NCBI GenBank assembly: GCA_019635415.1
Contig: JAHBZN010000001.1
Span: forward strand, 372,001 to 436,000
DNA: 64,000 nt
Direction of reading: 5' to 3'
From: Ramlibacter sp.
Lineage (GTDB): Bacteria > Pseudomonadota > Gammaproteobacteria > Burkholderiales > Burkholderiaceae_C
In this document: in pieces, positions 47,314 to 55,784 of the stretch
How the letters are laid out: each line of letters starts with the position of its first letter
Position numbering within the stretch: position 1 is the first letter of the stretch
Program-made: the position numbers and the translations under genes
Notes under the pieces: generated by a model
Database searches by the model: none
Seen by the model: only the letters and a program-made list of their open reading frames with translations
Told to the model about the DNA's origin: nothing

Positions 47314-49100
47314 GCGCCATCCTGAAAACCCCGTCCCTGGCCAAAACCCCGCACCGCGGTCCGATCGACTGGCGCAGCATGGTGGAGTGGCTTGCCGCCG
47401 ATGGCGTGATCTCTGCCGAGGAGGCCCGGCGGACCATTGCCCGTTGTGCCCAGGCGGAAAGCGCCCAGCACCCGCTGGTCCGCCTGTCCAGCGTGTCCAT
47501 GATTCGCCAGAGCGATGGCAAGCCGCTGGACGTGGAGATGCTCGCGCAGTGGCTGGCCGGCCGCGCCGGGCTCGATTACCTCCGCATCGACCCGCTCAAG
47601 GTCGACGTGGGCAAGGTTGCCGACACGATGAGCGCGGCCTATGCCGAGCGCCACCGCGTGCTGCCGGTGCAGGTGACCTCCAAGGAGGTGGTGGTCGCCA
47701 CCGCGGAGCCTTTCCTCGTCGACTGGGTGGACGAGGTCGAGCGCCAGTCCCGGCGCACCGTGCGGCGCGTGGTGGCGAACCCGCAGGACATCCACCGCTA
47801 CACGGCCGAGTTCTTTGCGCTGGCCAAGTCGGTGCGCGCCGCGCAGAAGGCGGGCGGCAACAACGGCGCCGCCAGCTTCGAGCAGCTGGTGGAGCTGGGC
47901 AAGAGCAACAAGCAGCTCGACGCCAACGACCAGGGCGTGGTCCAGGTGGTGGACTGGCTCTGGCAGTACGCCTTCGACCAGCGCGCCTCCGACATCCATC
48001 TGGAGCCACGGCGCGAGCAGGGCGTGATCCGTTTCCGCATCGACGGCCTGCTGCACTCGGTCTACCAGATGCCGATCGGGGTGCTCAATGCCATGACGGC
48101 GCGCATCAAGCTGCTGGGCCGCATGGACGTGGTCGAGAAGCGGCGTCCTCAGGACGGCCGCATCAAGACCCGCAACCCGCGCGGCGACGAGATCGAAATG
48201 CGGCTGTCGACGCTGCCCACGGCCTTTGGCGAGAAGATGGTGATGCGGATCTTCGATCCCGACACCGCCGTCAAGGACCTCGATGCCCTTGGCTTTTCCG
48301 AGCATGACGCCAAGCGCTGGGAAGCGCTGGTGCAGCGGCCCTACGGCATCATCCTGGTGACCGGGCCCACGGGCTCGGGCAAGACCACCACGCTGTATTC
48401 CACGCTGAAGCGGGTGGCGACCGAGGAGGTCAACGTCAGCACCGTGGAGGACCCGATCGAAATGATCGAGCCGTCCTTCAATCAGACTCAGGTGCAGCCG
48501 CAGCTCGATTTCAATTTCGCCGAAGGCCTTCGGGCGCTCATGCGGCAGGACCCGGACATCATCATGGTCGGCGAAATCCGCGACATCGAAACCGCCGAGA
48601 TGGCGGTGCAGGCGGCGCTGACCGGCCACCTGGTGTTCTCCACGCTGCACACCAACGACGCGCCTTCGGCCATCACGCGGCTGATGGAGCTGGGCGTGCC
48701 CTCGTACCTGATCAATGCGACCATGCTGGGCGTGCTCGCGCAGCGGCTGGTGCGCACCCTGTGCCGCCAGTGCAAGGTACCCGACGAGGACGCCTCGCGC
48801 GAGGCGCTGGATGCCGTGGTCAAGCCCTGGAAGATCAGTGGCGGCTACCGGCCCTACAAGCCGGTGGGCTGCGTGGACTGCCGCATGACCGGCTTCATGG
48901 GACGCATGGGCCTGTACGAGCTGCTGACCGTGAGCGAGGGCTTCAAGGACAAGGTGACGCAGTCGCCCAGCATGGACGTGCTGCGCCGCCAGGCGGTGGC
49001 CGACGGCATGCGCCCGCTGCGCCTGGCGGGGGCCCTGCGGGTGGCCGAGGGAGTCACCACCATCGAGGAAGTCCTCACGGCCACGCCGCCGCTGGACTGA
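47310..49100 (+). CDS. GspE/PulE family secretion ATPase
   Basis: The 596-residue ATPase of type II secretion or type IV pilus type has an N-terminal MshEN-like region, Walker A GPTGSGKTT (about 352-360), the Asp box STVEDPIEM, Walker B DPDIIMVGEIRDIETAE and the His box STLHTNDAPSA. The tetracysteine zinc site is CRQCK plus CVDCRMTG. The start at 47310 overlaps the previous stop. No other secretion genes are adjacent, so the machine it serves is elsewhere. Confidence 0.93.
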   Translation: MSAILKTPSLAKTPHRGPIDWRSMVEWLAADGVISAEEARRTIARCAQAESAQHPLVRLSSVSMIRQSDGKPLDVEMLAQWLAGRAGLDYLRIDPLKVDVGKVADTMSAAYAERHRVLPVQVTSKEVVVATAEPFLVDWVDEVERQSRRTVRRVVANPQDIHRYTAEFFALAKSVRAAQKAGGNNGAASFEQLVELGKSNKQLDANDQGVVQVVDWLWQYAFDQRASDIHLEPRREQGVIRFRIDGLLHSVYQMPIGVLNAMTARIKLLGRMDVVEKRRPQDGRIKTRNPRGDEIEMRLSTLPTAFGEKMVMRIFDPDTAVKDLDALGFSEHDAKRWEALVQRPYGIILVTGPTGSGKTTTLYSTLKRVATEEVNVSTVEDPIEMIEPSFNQTQVQPQLDFNFAEGLRALMRQDPDIIMVGEIRDIETAEMAVQAALTGHLVFSTLHTNDAPSAITRLMELGVPSYLINATMLGVLAQRLVRTLCRQCKVPDEDASREALDAVVKPWKISGGYRPYKPVGCVDCRMTGFMGRMGLYELLTVSEGFKDKVTQSPSMDVLRRQAVADGMRPLRLAGALRVAEGVTTIEEVLTATPPLD

Positions 49101-49115
49101 GGCGCCGGGCGGATC

Positions 49116-49185
49116 GGTTTCACGGACTGCGCATTTTTTCGTACGTCCAAGTCAGCGGGCCGTCAGTGCCTCCGGGATAAGTGAA
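49116..49185. repeat. Perfect 8-bp inverted repeat upstream of tctB
   Basis: GGTTTCAC (49116-49123) and GTGAAACC (49178-49185) are perfect inverted repeats 54 nt apart in the 151-bp gap before tctB. They could be operator halves or pair in the leader RNA; evidence is limited to the match itself. Confidence 0.35.
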
Positions 49186-49251
49186 ACCCACATCCGGTGG
49201 GGGGGCCTCAGCGCCGAAAATGTCCGCAGCAGCTTGCTGGAGACACACACC

Positions 49252-49740
49252 ATGAAAATCAAGAGCCAGAAGGATTTCTTCTCGGGCGTCATGTTCAGCG
49301 CCGTCGGCGTCGCCTTTGCGGGAGGCGCCTTCAACTACACCATTGGTGAAGGGGCCCGCATGGGCCCCGGCTATTTCCCGCTGATGCTGGGCGTGATCCT
49401 CGCGCTGCTGGGACTGGCCATCGCCTTCAAGGCCATGGTCGTCGAGACCGAGGATGGCGACAAGGTGGGCAAATGGGCCTGGAAGCCGCTGTGCTACGTG
49501 CTGGCGGCCAATTTGCTGTTTGGCGTGCTGCTGGGCGGCCTGCCCAGCATCGGGCTGCCGGCCATGGGCATGATCGCCGCCATCTACGGCCTGACCCTGG
49601 TGTCCAGCCTGGCGGGCGACAGTTTCAAGCTCAAGGAAGTGCTGATCCTGGCCACGGTGCTGGCCGCTGGCAGCTACCTGGCTTTCGTGGTGCTGCTCAA
49701 GCTGCAGTTCCCGGTGTGGCCCACCTTCATCACCGGTTAA
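49252..49740 (+). CDS. tctB: Tripartite tricarboxylate transporter small permease TctB
   Basis: The 162-residue protein has four hydrophobic segments and the TctB pattern: DFFSGVMFSAVGVAFAGGAF at the N terminus, then GEGARMGPGYFPLMLGVILA. It pairs with TctA in sodium- or proton-driven import of carboxylates. The ATG at 49252 follows a GGAG ribosome site; tctA starts 12 bp after its stop. Confidence 0.93.
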   Translation: MKIKSQKDFFSGVMFSAVGVAFAGGAFNYTIGEGARMGPGYFPLMLGVILALLGLAIAFKAMVVETEDGDKVGKWAWKPLCYVLAANLLFGVLLGGLPSIGLPAMGMIAAIYGLTLVSSLAGDSFKLKEVLILATVLAAGSYLAFVVLLKLQFPVWPTFITG

Positions 49741-49752
49741 GGAGCGGCAACC

Positions 49753-51264
49753 ATGGACCTGTTCAACAACCTCGCGCTGGGCTTTGGCGTTGCCTTCACA
49801 TTCCAGAATCTCGTCTACGCCTTCGTCGGCTGCCTGCTGGGCACGCTGATCGGCGTGCTGCCGGGCATCGGCCCGGTGGCCACCATCGCCATGCTGCTGC
49901 CGGCCACCTATGCGCTGCCACCGGTGGCCGCCCTGATCATGCTGGCCGGCATCTACTACGGGGCACAGTACGGCGGCTCCACCACGGCCATCCTGGTCAA
50001 CCTGCCGGGCGAGTCTTCCTCGGTCGTGACCGTGATCGATGGCTACCAGATGGCGCGCCAGGGCCGCGCCGGCCCGGCGCTGGCGGCAGCGGGCCTGGGT
50101 TCGTTCTTTGCCGGCTGCGTGGGCACGCTGATCCTGGCGGCCTTTGCCGCGCCGCTGACCGAGGTGGCGTTCAAGTTCGGTCCCGCCGAGTACTTCTCGC
50201 TGATGATCCTGGGCCTGATCGGCGCCGTGGTGCTGGCCTCGGGTTCGCTGCTCAAGGCCGTGGCCATGATCATCCTGGGCCTGCTGCTGGGGCTGGTGGG
50301 CACCGACGTCAACTCCGGCGTGGCGCGCTATGCCTTCGACATCCCCGAACTGACCGACGGCATCGGCTTCATCGTGATCGCCATGGGTGTGTTCGGCTAC
50401 GGCGAGATCATCAGCAACCTGTCACAGCCCGAGGACGAACGTGAAGTGTTCACCGGCAAGGTACAGGGCCTGATGCCCACCCGGGACGACTTCAAGAACA
50501 TGGTGCCCGCCGTGCTGCGTGGCACGGCGCTGGGCTGCGCCCTTGGCATCCTGCCCGGCGGCGGGGCCCTGCTGTCGGCGTTTGCGGCCTACACCATCGA
50601 GAAGAAAACCCGGCTGCGCCCGGGCGAGGTGCCCTTCGGCCAGGGCAATATCCGCGGTGTCGCGGCCCCCGAGTCGGCCAACAACGCGGGCTCGCAGACC
50701 TCGTTCATTCCGCTGCTCACGCTGGGCATTCCGCCCAATGCCGTGATGGCGCTGATGGTCGGTGCCATGACCATCCACAACATCCAGCCCGGCCCGCAGG
50801 TCATGACCAGTAACCCCGAGCTGTTCTGGGGCCTGATCGCGTCCATGTGGATCGGCAACCTCATGCTGGTGGTCCTGAACCTGCCGCTGATCGGCATCTG
50901 GATCAAGCTGCTCACCGTGCCCTACCGCTGGCTGTTCCCGGCCATCGTGCTGTTCTGCGCGATTGGCGTGTACTCGACCAACAACAACACCTGGGACATC
51001 TGGATGGTGGCGATCTTCGGCTTCATCGGCTACGTGTTCATCAAGCTCGGCTGCGAACCCGCGCCGCTGCTGCTGGGTCTGATCCTGGGCCCGATGATGG
51101 AAGAGAACCTGCGGCGCGCCATGCTGCTGTCGCGCGGCGACTGGAGCGTGTTCGTCACGCGGCCGCTGTCGGCTGGCTTGCTAGCGGCTGCGGCGCTGCT
51201 GCTGGTGATCGTGCTGCTGCCGGCGATCCAGAGCAAGCGCGAGGAGGCCTTCGTCGAAGACTAG
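49753..51264 (+). CDS. tctA: Tripartite tricarboxylate transporter large permease TctA
   Basis: The 503-residue membrane protein has about a dozen membrane segments and the TctA signatures GTLIGVLPGIGPVATIAMLL, YYGAQYGGSTTAILVNLPGE, AAPESANNAGSQTSFIPLL and GIPPNAVMALM. A strong AAGGAG ribosome site precedes it and a hairpin terminator follows. The periplasmic TctC binding protein is not encoded next to it, so it must be supplied from another locus. Confidence 0.95.
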   Translation: MDLFNNLALGFGVAFTFQNLVYAFVGCLLGTLIGVLPGIGPVATIAMLLPATYALPPVAALIMLAGIYYGAQYGGSTTAILVNLPGESSSVVTVIDGYQMARQGRAGPALAAAGLGSFFAGCVGTLILAAFAAPLTEVAFKFGPAEYFSLMILGLIGAVVLASGSLLKAVAMIILGLLLGLVGTDVNSGVARYAFDIPELTDGIGFIVIAMGVFGYGEIISNLSQPEDEREVFTGKVQGLMPTRDDFKNMVPAVLRGTALGCALGILPGGGALLSAFAAYTIEKKTRLRPGEVPFGQGNIRGVAAPESANNAGSQTSFIPLLTLGIPPNAVMALMVGAMTIHNIQPGPQVMTSNPELFWGLIASMWIGNLMLVVLNLPLIGIWIKLLTVPYRWLFPAIVLFCAIGVYSTNNNTWDIWMVAIFGFIGYVFIKLGCEPAPLLLGLILGPMMEENLRRAMLLSRGDWSVFVTRPLSAGLLAAAALLLVIVLLPAIQSKREEAFVED

Positions 51265-51291
51265 GGCGGGCCTCCCCCTTGGTGATGCCCC

Positions 51292-51315
51292 ACGGCGCCC
51301 TCGGGCGCCGTTTTT
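51292..51315 (+). terminator. Rho-independent terminator after tctA
   Basis: ACGGCGCCC-TC-GGGCGCCGT is a perfect 9-bp stem followed by TTTTT, 28 nt after the tctA stop. It is the clearest terminator in the window. Confidence 0.9.
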
Positions 51316-51352
51316 CATGGGGCCTGCGTCACAATAGCTGTCCGAGGGAAGC

Positions 51353-52645
51353 ATGTCACCGAAAACACAGATCCGGCCCCATCCCCAGCGGATGGCCCTG
51401 CACAACGAAATCCACGCCCGGCCCCCCGAGGCGCTGAACGCACCGCTGGCCATCTCTCACGTGGTGATGGTCTGCGACGCGGCCGAGCGCGAGGCCAGCC
51501 GGGCCCATGTGGTGGCGCTGCTGCGCGACCACCACCTGCCCCAGCCCGATGGCGAATCCACCCACATCCGCATGGACCTGGGGGCGTTCCGCATCCGCTG
51601 GGAACTGCACACCGAGTTCGTGACCTGGACGTTCACCCGGCCGATCAGCGCCGACGGCTTTGGCGAGCGCCCGCCGCCCACGGCCATCGAGGCCGTGCCC
51701 CAGGACTGGCTTGGCGGCCTGCCCGGTCAGTGCCTGGCCAGCGTCAACCTGTGGCTGCTGCCGACGCAGACCCTGGGCAGCAGTTCGCTGGTCAAGCATG
51801 TGCTGAACGAGGACACTCTGGTGGCCTCGACGGTGGCCGACGGCCATGGCGAGGTCTACACCGACTTTGCCGTGCATGCCGATGGCTTCTCGCGCATGGT
51901 GCTGCTGGTCGGCTCGATGACACCGCGCCGTGTGGGCCGTCTGGTGCAGCAACTGCTGGAAATCGACACCTACCGCATGGCCGCGCTCCTGGGGTTGCCG
52001 GCCGCGCGCGAGGCCTCGGCCGCGCTGGCCTACGCGGAACGCGAGCTGGCGTCGCTGGCCACCGCCATCCGCACGGTCAACAGGGACGGCGAACCCGACC
52101 TGCTGGACCGGCTCACGCGGCTGGCGGGGCAGGTCGAAAGCCAGTACGCCGCCACCCATTCGCGCTTCTCGGCCAGCGCCGCCTATTTCGAGCTGGTGGA
52201 CAAGCGCATCGCCGACATTGCCGAATCGCGCCTGGCCGGCATGCAGACGATTGGCGAGTTCATGGACCGGCGCCTGACGCCGGCGCGCAGCACCTGCGAG
52301 TGGGCCAAGCGGCGGCAGGACGCGCTGTCCGAGCGCGTCTCGCGCATGAGCAACCTGCTGCGCACCCGGGTCGAGATCGAGCAGCAGCAAAGCAGCCAGG
52401 CGCTGCTGGGCGCCATGAACACGCGCCAGGGCCTGCAGCTCAAGCTGCAATCCACAGTGGAGGGCCTGTCGGTGGCGGCCATCACCTACTACATCGTGGG
52501 GTTGGTGAGCTACCTGGCCAAGGGCGCCCACGGCGTGGGCTGGCCCTGGACCCCCGAAAGCACCGCGGCCTGCGCCATTCCCGTGGCGGCGGCGCTGGTG
52601 TGGTGGTCGCTGCGGCGCCTGCACCACAAGGTGTTTGAAGTGTGA
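51353..52645 (+). CDS. DUF3422 family membrane protein
   Basis: The 430-residue protein matches DUF3422 by its start (HPQRMALHNEIHARPPE) and central SSLVKHVLNEDTLVASTVADG. It has a long cytoplasmic domain with helical heptad-like stretches and two C-terminal membrane segments (residues of about 376-395 and 402-420). The family is uncharacterised. Its stop overlaps the GTG of the EamA gene, so the two are coupled. Confidence 0.9.
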   Translation: MSPKTQIRPHPQRMALHNEIHARPPEALNAPLAISHVVMVCDAAEREASRAHVVALLRDHHLPQPDGESTHIRMDLGAFRIRWELHTEFVTWTFTRPISADGFGERPPPTAIEAVPQDWLGGLPGQCLASVNLWLLPTQTLGSSSLVKHVLNEDTLVASTVADGHGEVYTDFAVHADGFSRMVLLVGSMTPRRVGRLVQQLLEIDTYRMAALLGLPAAREASAALAYAERELASLATAIRTVNRDGEPDLLDRLTRLAGQVESQYAATHSRFSASAAYFELVDKRIADIAESRLAGMQTIGEFMDRRLTPARSTCEWAKRRQDALSERVSRMSNLLRTRVEIEQQQSSQALLGAMNTRQGLQLKLQSTVEGLSVAAITYYIVGLVSYLAKGAHGVGWPWTPESTAACAIPVAAALVWWSLRRLHHKVFEV

Positions 52646-53613
52646 GCGCGCCTCCCCCTTCCCCCGGCCCGGTGCCAGCCTCGGGGTCAAATCAGGCTGA
52701 AGCCCAGGTAGATCGGCCGCAGGACGCTAGCAAAAATGTAGCAACCGGGCTGTTCATGGCGATCATTGGCGCCATCTCCTTCAGTGGCAAGGCGATCATC
52801 GTCAAGCTCGCGTACCGCTACGGCGTGGACGCCGTCACGCTGCTGATGCTGCGCATGCTGTTCGCGCTGCCCTTCTTCGTGGGCATGGCCTGGTGGGCCA
52901 GCCGTGGCAAGGCCGCATTGACGCGGCGCGACTGGCTCGGCGTGCTGGGGCTGGGCGTCACGGGCTATTACCTCGCGAGCTTTCTGGACTTCGCGGGCCT
53001 GCAGTTTGTCAGCGCCTCCCTGGAGCGGCTGATCCTGTACCTCAACCCCACGCTGGTGCTGCTGCTGGGCTGGTTCATGTATGGCCGCCGCTTCAACGCG
53101 CGGCAGGTGGCGGGCATGGCGGTGAGCTATGGCGGCGTGATCCTGGTGTTTGGCCACGAGATCGAGCTGCAGGGCGGCAGCGCCGCGCTCGGCGCAACTC
53201 TGGTGTTCCTCAGCGCGGCGGCCTACGCCGTGTACCTGGTCTACAGCGGCGAGCTGGTCAAGCGCATCGGCTCGCTACGGCTGGTGGGCCTGGCCACCAC
53301 CGTGGCCTGTGTCTGCTGCATCCTGCAGTTCGTGCTGCTGCGGCCGCTGGACTCGGTGGCCGCGGTGGCGCCGCAGGTGCTGTGGCTGTCGGTGCTCAAT
53401 GCCACGCTGTGCACGGCCGTGCCCGTGCTGCTGGTGATGATGGCGATCGAGCGCGTGGGGCCTGCCATCACGGCGCAGACCGGCATGATCGGGCCGATGT
53501 CCACCATCCTGATGGGGGTGGTGATCCTGGGCGAGCCGTTCACGATTTGGGTGGCCGCGGGCTCGGTGCTGGTGATTGCGGGGATTTTTGTGTTCACGCG
53601 GTCGGCGCGGTAG
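52642..53613 (+). CDS. EamA/DMT family transporter
   Basis: The 323-residue protein has ten predicted membrane segments and two EamA repeats (FSGKAIIVKLAYRYGVDAVT, then FLDFAGLQFVSASLERLILY and VLSVLNATLCTAVPVLLVMM-like segments). The GTG at 52642, overlapping the DUF3422 stop, gives a 38-residue N-terminal extension that is encoded largely by a dispersed repeat. ATG 52756 would give the bare family start. Export of metabolites such as amino acids is typical, but the substrate is unknown. Confidence 0.85.
   Translation: MSAPPPSPGPVPASGSNQAEAQVDRPQDASKNVATGLFMAIIGAISFSGKAIIVKLAYRYGVDAVTLLMLRMLFALPFFVGMAWWASRGKAALTRRDWLGVLGLGVTGYYLASFLDFAGLQFVSASLERLILYLNPTLVLLLGWFMYGRRFNARQVAGMAVSYGGVILVFGHEIELQGGSAALGATLVFLSAAAYAVYLVYSGELVKRIGSLRLVGLATTVACVCCILQFVLLRPLDSVAAVAPQVLWLSVLNATLCTAVPVLLVMMAIERVGPAITAQTGMIGPMSTILMGVVILGEPFTIWVAAGSVLVIAGIFVFTRSAR
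52689..52743 (+). repeat. Full copy of dispersed repeat at the start of the EamA gene
   Basis: AAATCAGGCTGAAGCCCAGG on the left and GGACGCTAGCAAAAATGTAG on the right match the two-part repeat at 60670-60722. It encodes most of the N-terminal extension of the transporter. Confidence 0.6.
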
Positions 53614-53647
53614 CTCGTTCGTCTGCATCTGTTCCGCGCCTGCGCCC

Positions 53648-54120
53648 AAGCGCATGCCCAGGCCACGCGGCCCAAGCCGCAGCCCCCTTCGGGGGGGAGC
53701 CGCTGCAGTACTCAAAACTGCTGCATCGATCAGTCCGGGTTTGATGTGGCTGGCGCGGCGATGCGCCACGGCAGTTTTTCCGTGCTTCGCGCCTGCGGCT
53801 TTGATCGGGCCGCGTGGCCTGGGCATGCGCTTGGTCGCGAGTACAAAAGGTGGAGCGCTCACAAGGAAGCCCGGGAAGTCCGCAGAGCAGGGTATGAGGT
53901 TCTGGAAAATCGCACGCCCAAAGCCTGTGGGTGGGGCGCGGCCCTTGCGCCACCGATCAAGAGTCCCGGGCGCGAAGCACGGAAAAACTGCCGTGCGTCG
54001 TTGACGGGTTACAGGGTCAAGCCCGGACTGGTCGACTCAGCAGTTTTGAGTACTGCAGCGGCTCCGCCGAAGGGGCCGGGGCTCTGGTGGCGCAAGGGCC
54101 GCGCCCCACCCGCAGGCGTG
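53648..54120. repeat. Block of long nested inverted repeats in a 538-bp intergenic gap
   Basis: Three inverted-repeat pairs fill this non-coding gap. They are 53698-53807 with 53954-54063 (110 nt each, near identical at both ends), 53648-53682 with 53793-53832, and 53913-53954 with 54086-54120. The arms share GCAGTACTCAAAACTGCTG and CACGGCAGTTTTTCCGTG, itself a small hairpin. No ORF with coding character was found. The block looks like a non-autonomous palindromic element or a recombined pair of such elements. It separates the EamA gene from the convergent M48 protease gene. Confidence 0.8.
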
Positions 54121-54151
54121 CAACGTGGCAACTTGCGCTGCGGCACAAGAC

Positions 54152-55147
54152 TCAGGGCGTCCCGACCCGCTGAGCCAAAGACACTGAGGGCTTGCCTGCA
54201 AAAGCATCAAGCCGTGACCCCATGGCCGCCTCCACCTGGTCCAGCCGTTGCTGCGCGGGCGGATGGGTGCTGAGCGACAGGGCAAACAGCGGGTCGTCGG
54301 CGGCGGCCGCTCGAAGCTGTTGCAACACGGCCACGAGGCCATAGGGGTCGAAGCCGGCGCGCGCGGCCAGTGCGATGCCGTTGCGGTCGGCCTCGAATTC
54401 ATCGCCCTGGTCCAGGCCGCTCGAATACAGGTCGCGTCCGAGCGCCAGCAACTGGGCCGACACCATCCCACCCAGGTTGTTGTTGAGCTGCGAGCTGATC
54501 ACCTGCGTCAGCGCACCGGCGCGTGCCTTGGCGCCGATCGCCTTGAGGTGGTGCTTGCCCGTGACGTGGCTGATCTCGTGCGCCAGGATGCCGGCCAGCT
54601 CGGCTTCGTTGCCCACGCGGTCGATCAGGCCCTTGGTCACGAACACATAGCCCCCGGGCGCGGCAAAGGCGTTGAAGCCCGGGTCGTCGAGCACGGCAAA
54701 ACTCCAGGGCAGCTGGGGCCGCGACGATTGCAGGCTGATCCAGCGGCCCAACTGGTTCACATAGCGCTGCAGCTTCATGTCGGGATGCAAGGGCTTGCTG
54801 CCCAGCAGCACGGCGGCCAGCTGGCGGCCGATCTCGATCTCCTTGGGCTCGTCGATCTGCTCCACCGACTTGGCCAGCAGCTGCACCAGGTCACCGGCCG
54901 CGGCCGCGTTGCTGGCGGAGGACGGCGCGCTCCCGCCCAGCATCTGGGTCAGGGGATTGCCGGCCGCGGGGGCCGCCGGATTGCCCTGGGGGCGGACCAG
55001 CGAATTGAGGAAATTCAGCGCCTTGGCGGCGTCGCCGCTCTGGGCCTGGGCCAGCGGAGCCAACGGGGCCAGCACCAGCAGGGCGCCCAGTGCGCCCGTG
55101 GTCAGCCGGGCGCGGACGGCGCGATGGGGTAGCCGACGCGGGCTCAT
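54152..55147 (-). CDS. M48 family metalloprotease, periplasmic
   Basis: The 331-residue protein has a Sec signal peptide (cleavage near AQAQ, residue 36), a linker, and an M48 domain with HEISH (zinc ligands His190, His194, catalytic Glu191) and DEFEAD supplying the third ligand. Such LoiP/BepA-like proteases act in outer-membrane quality control. It overlaps the SH3 gene by 4 bp and is its downstream partner. Confidence 0.92.
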   Translation of the reverse strand: MSPRRLPHRAVRARLTTGALGALLVLAPLAPLAQAQSGDAAKALNFLNSLVRPQGNPAAPAAGNPLTQMLGGSAPSSASNAAAAGDLVQLLAKSVEQIDEPKEIEIGRQLAAVLLGSKPLHPDMKLQRYVNQLGRWISLQSSRPQLPWSFAVLDDPGFNAFAAPGGYVFVTKGLIDRVGNEAELAGILAHEISHVTGKHHLKAIGAKARAGALTQVISSQLNNNLGGMVSAQLLALGRDLYSSGLDQGDEFEADRNGIALAARAGFDPYGLVAVLQQLRAAAADDPLFALSLSTHPPAQQRLDQVEAAMGSRLDAFAGKPSVSLAQRVGTP

Positions 55148-55749
55148 TGCTGCACCTCGTTGCCCGGCGTGCCGGTGGCCGCCGCGGGCCTGGCCGGCTC
55201 GGGCAGCGGCGGCACCTCGACCGGTGAGAGCGTGGCCGCGCTGGCAAAGTGGCGGGCCTGCGACTCGCTCTGGCGCAGGGCTTCCATGCGGCCGACGGCT
55301 TCAAGGTTGGGCTGCGCATGAGCCAGGTCTTCGGCGCCCAGGCCGCGGATGCCCACCGTGGGGGTGGCGGAGGTGTTGCCCGCACTGCTGCGCTTGTTGA
55401 AGAAGCTGGTGAGGCTGCGCAGCGCACCCGTGGCCGCGTTGCCGCTGCCGGACTGGACTGCGGTGCCCGGGGCGCCCATGTCGAACAGGTGGACCCAGCC
55501 CGTCACGCCGGCTTCGGTGCGCACCTGCACCCAGGGGCCTTCACGGCCGCCCAGGCGAGTGACCGGGGTTTGGGCCGGGAGCGCAGCCAGGCTGCGCGAG
55601 GTGGCGCCGGGCGCTTCCCGCAGCTCGGCCGTACGGCGGATCACCGCCGCTTCGGTCTGGGCCTGGGCGTGCAGCGCGGCCAGGCTCAGCCAGACCGCCA
55701 TCACGCAATAACCTGCCCATCTCGTGGTGTTGAACCCTGCCCGTATCAT
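55144..55749 (-). CDS. SH3-domain periplasmic protein
   Basis: The 201-residue protein has a signal peptide (cleavage near AQAQ) and a bacterial SH3-like domain (residues of about 36-92: ELREAPGATSRSLAALP, GREGPWVQVRTEAGVTGWVH). A low-complexity helical tail follows. It is coupled to the M48 protease gene and is probably an envelope-binding partner or targeting factor for it. Confidence 0.88.
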   Translation of the reverse strand: MIRAGFNTTRWAGYCVMAVWLSLAALHAQAQTEAAVIRRTAELREAPGATSRSLAALPAQTPVTRLGGREGPWVQVRTEAGVTGWVHLFDMGAPGTAVQSGSGNAATGALRSLTSFFNKRSSAGNTSATPTVGIRGLGAEDLAHAQPNLEAVGRMEALRQSESQARHFASAATLSPVEVPPLPEPARPAAATGTPGNEVQQ

Positions 55750-55784
55750 GTTTTTGTCATTTCGAACACAAAACGGAGATTGTT

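Noticed and set aside
53648..54120. CRISPR array
   Set aside because: The repeats are inverted arms of different lengths, not regularly spaced direct repeats, and no cas genes are present.
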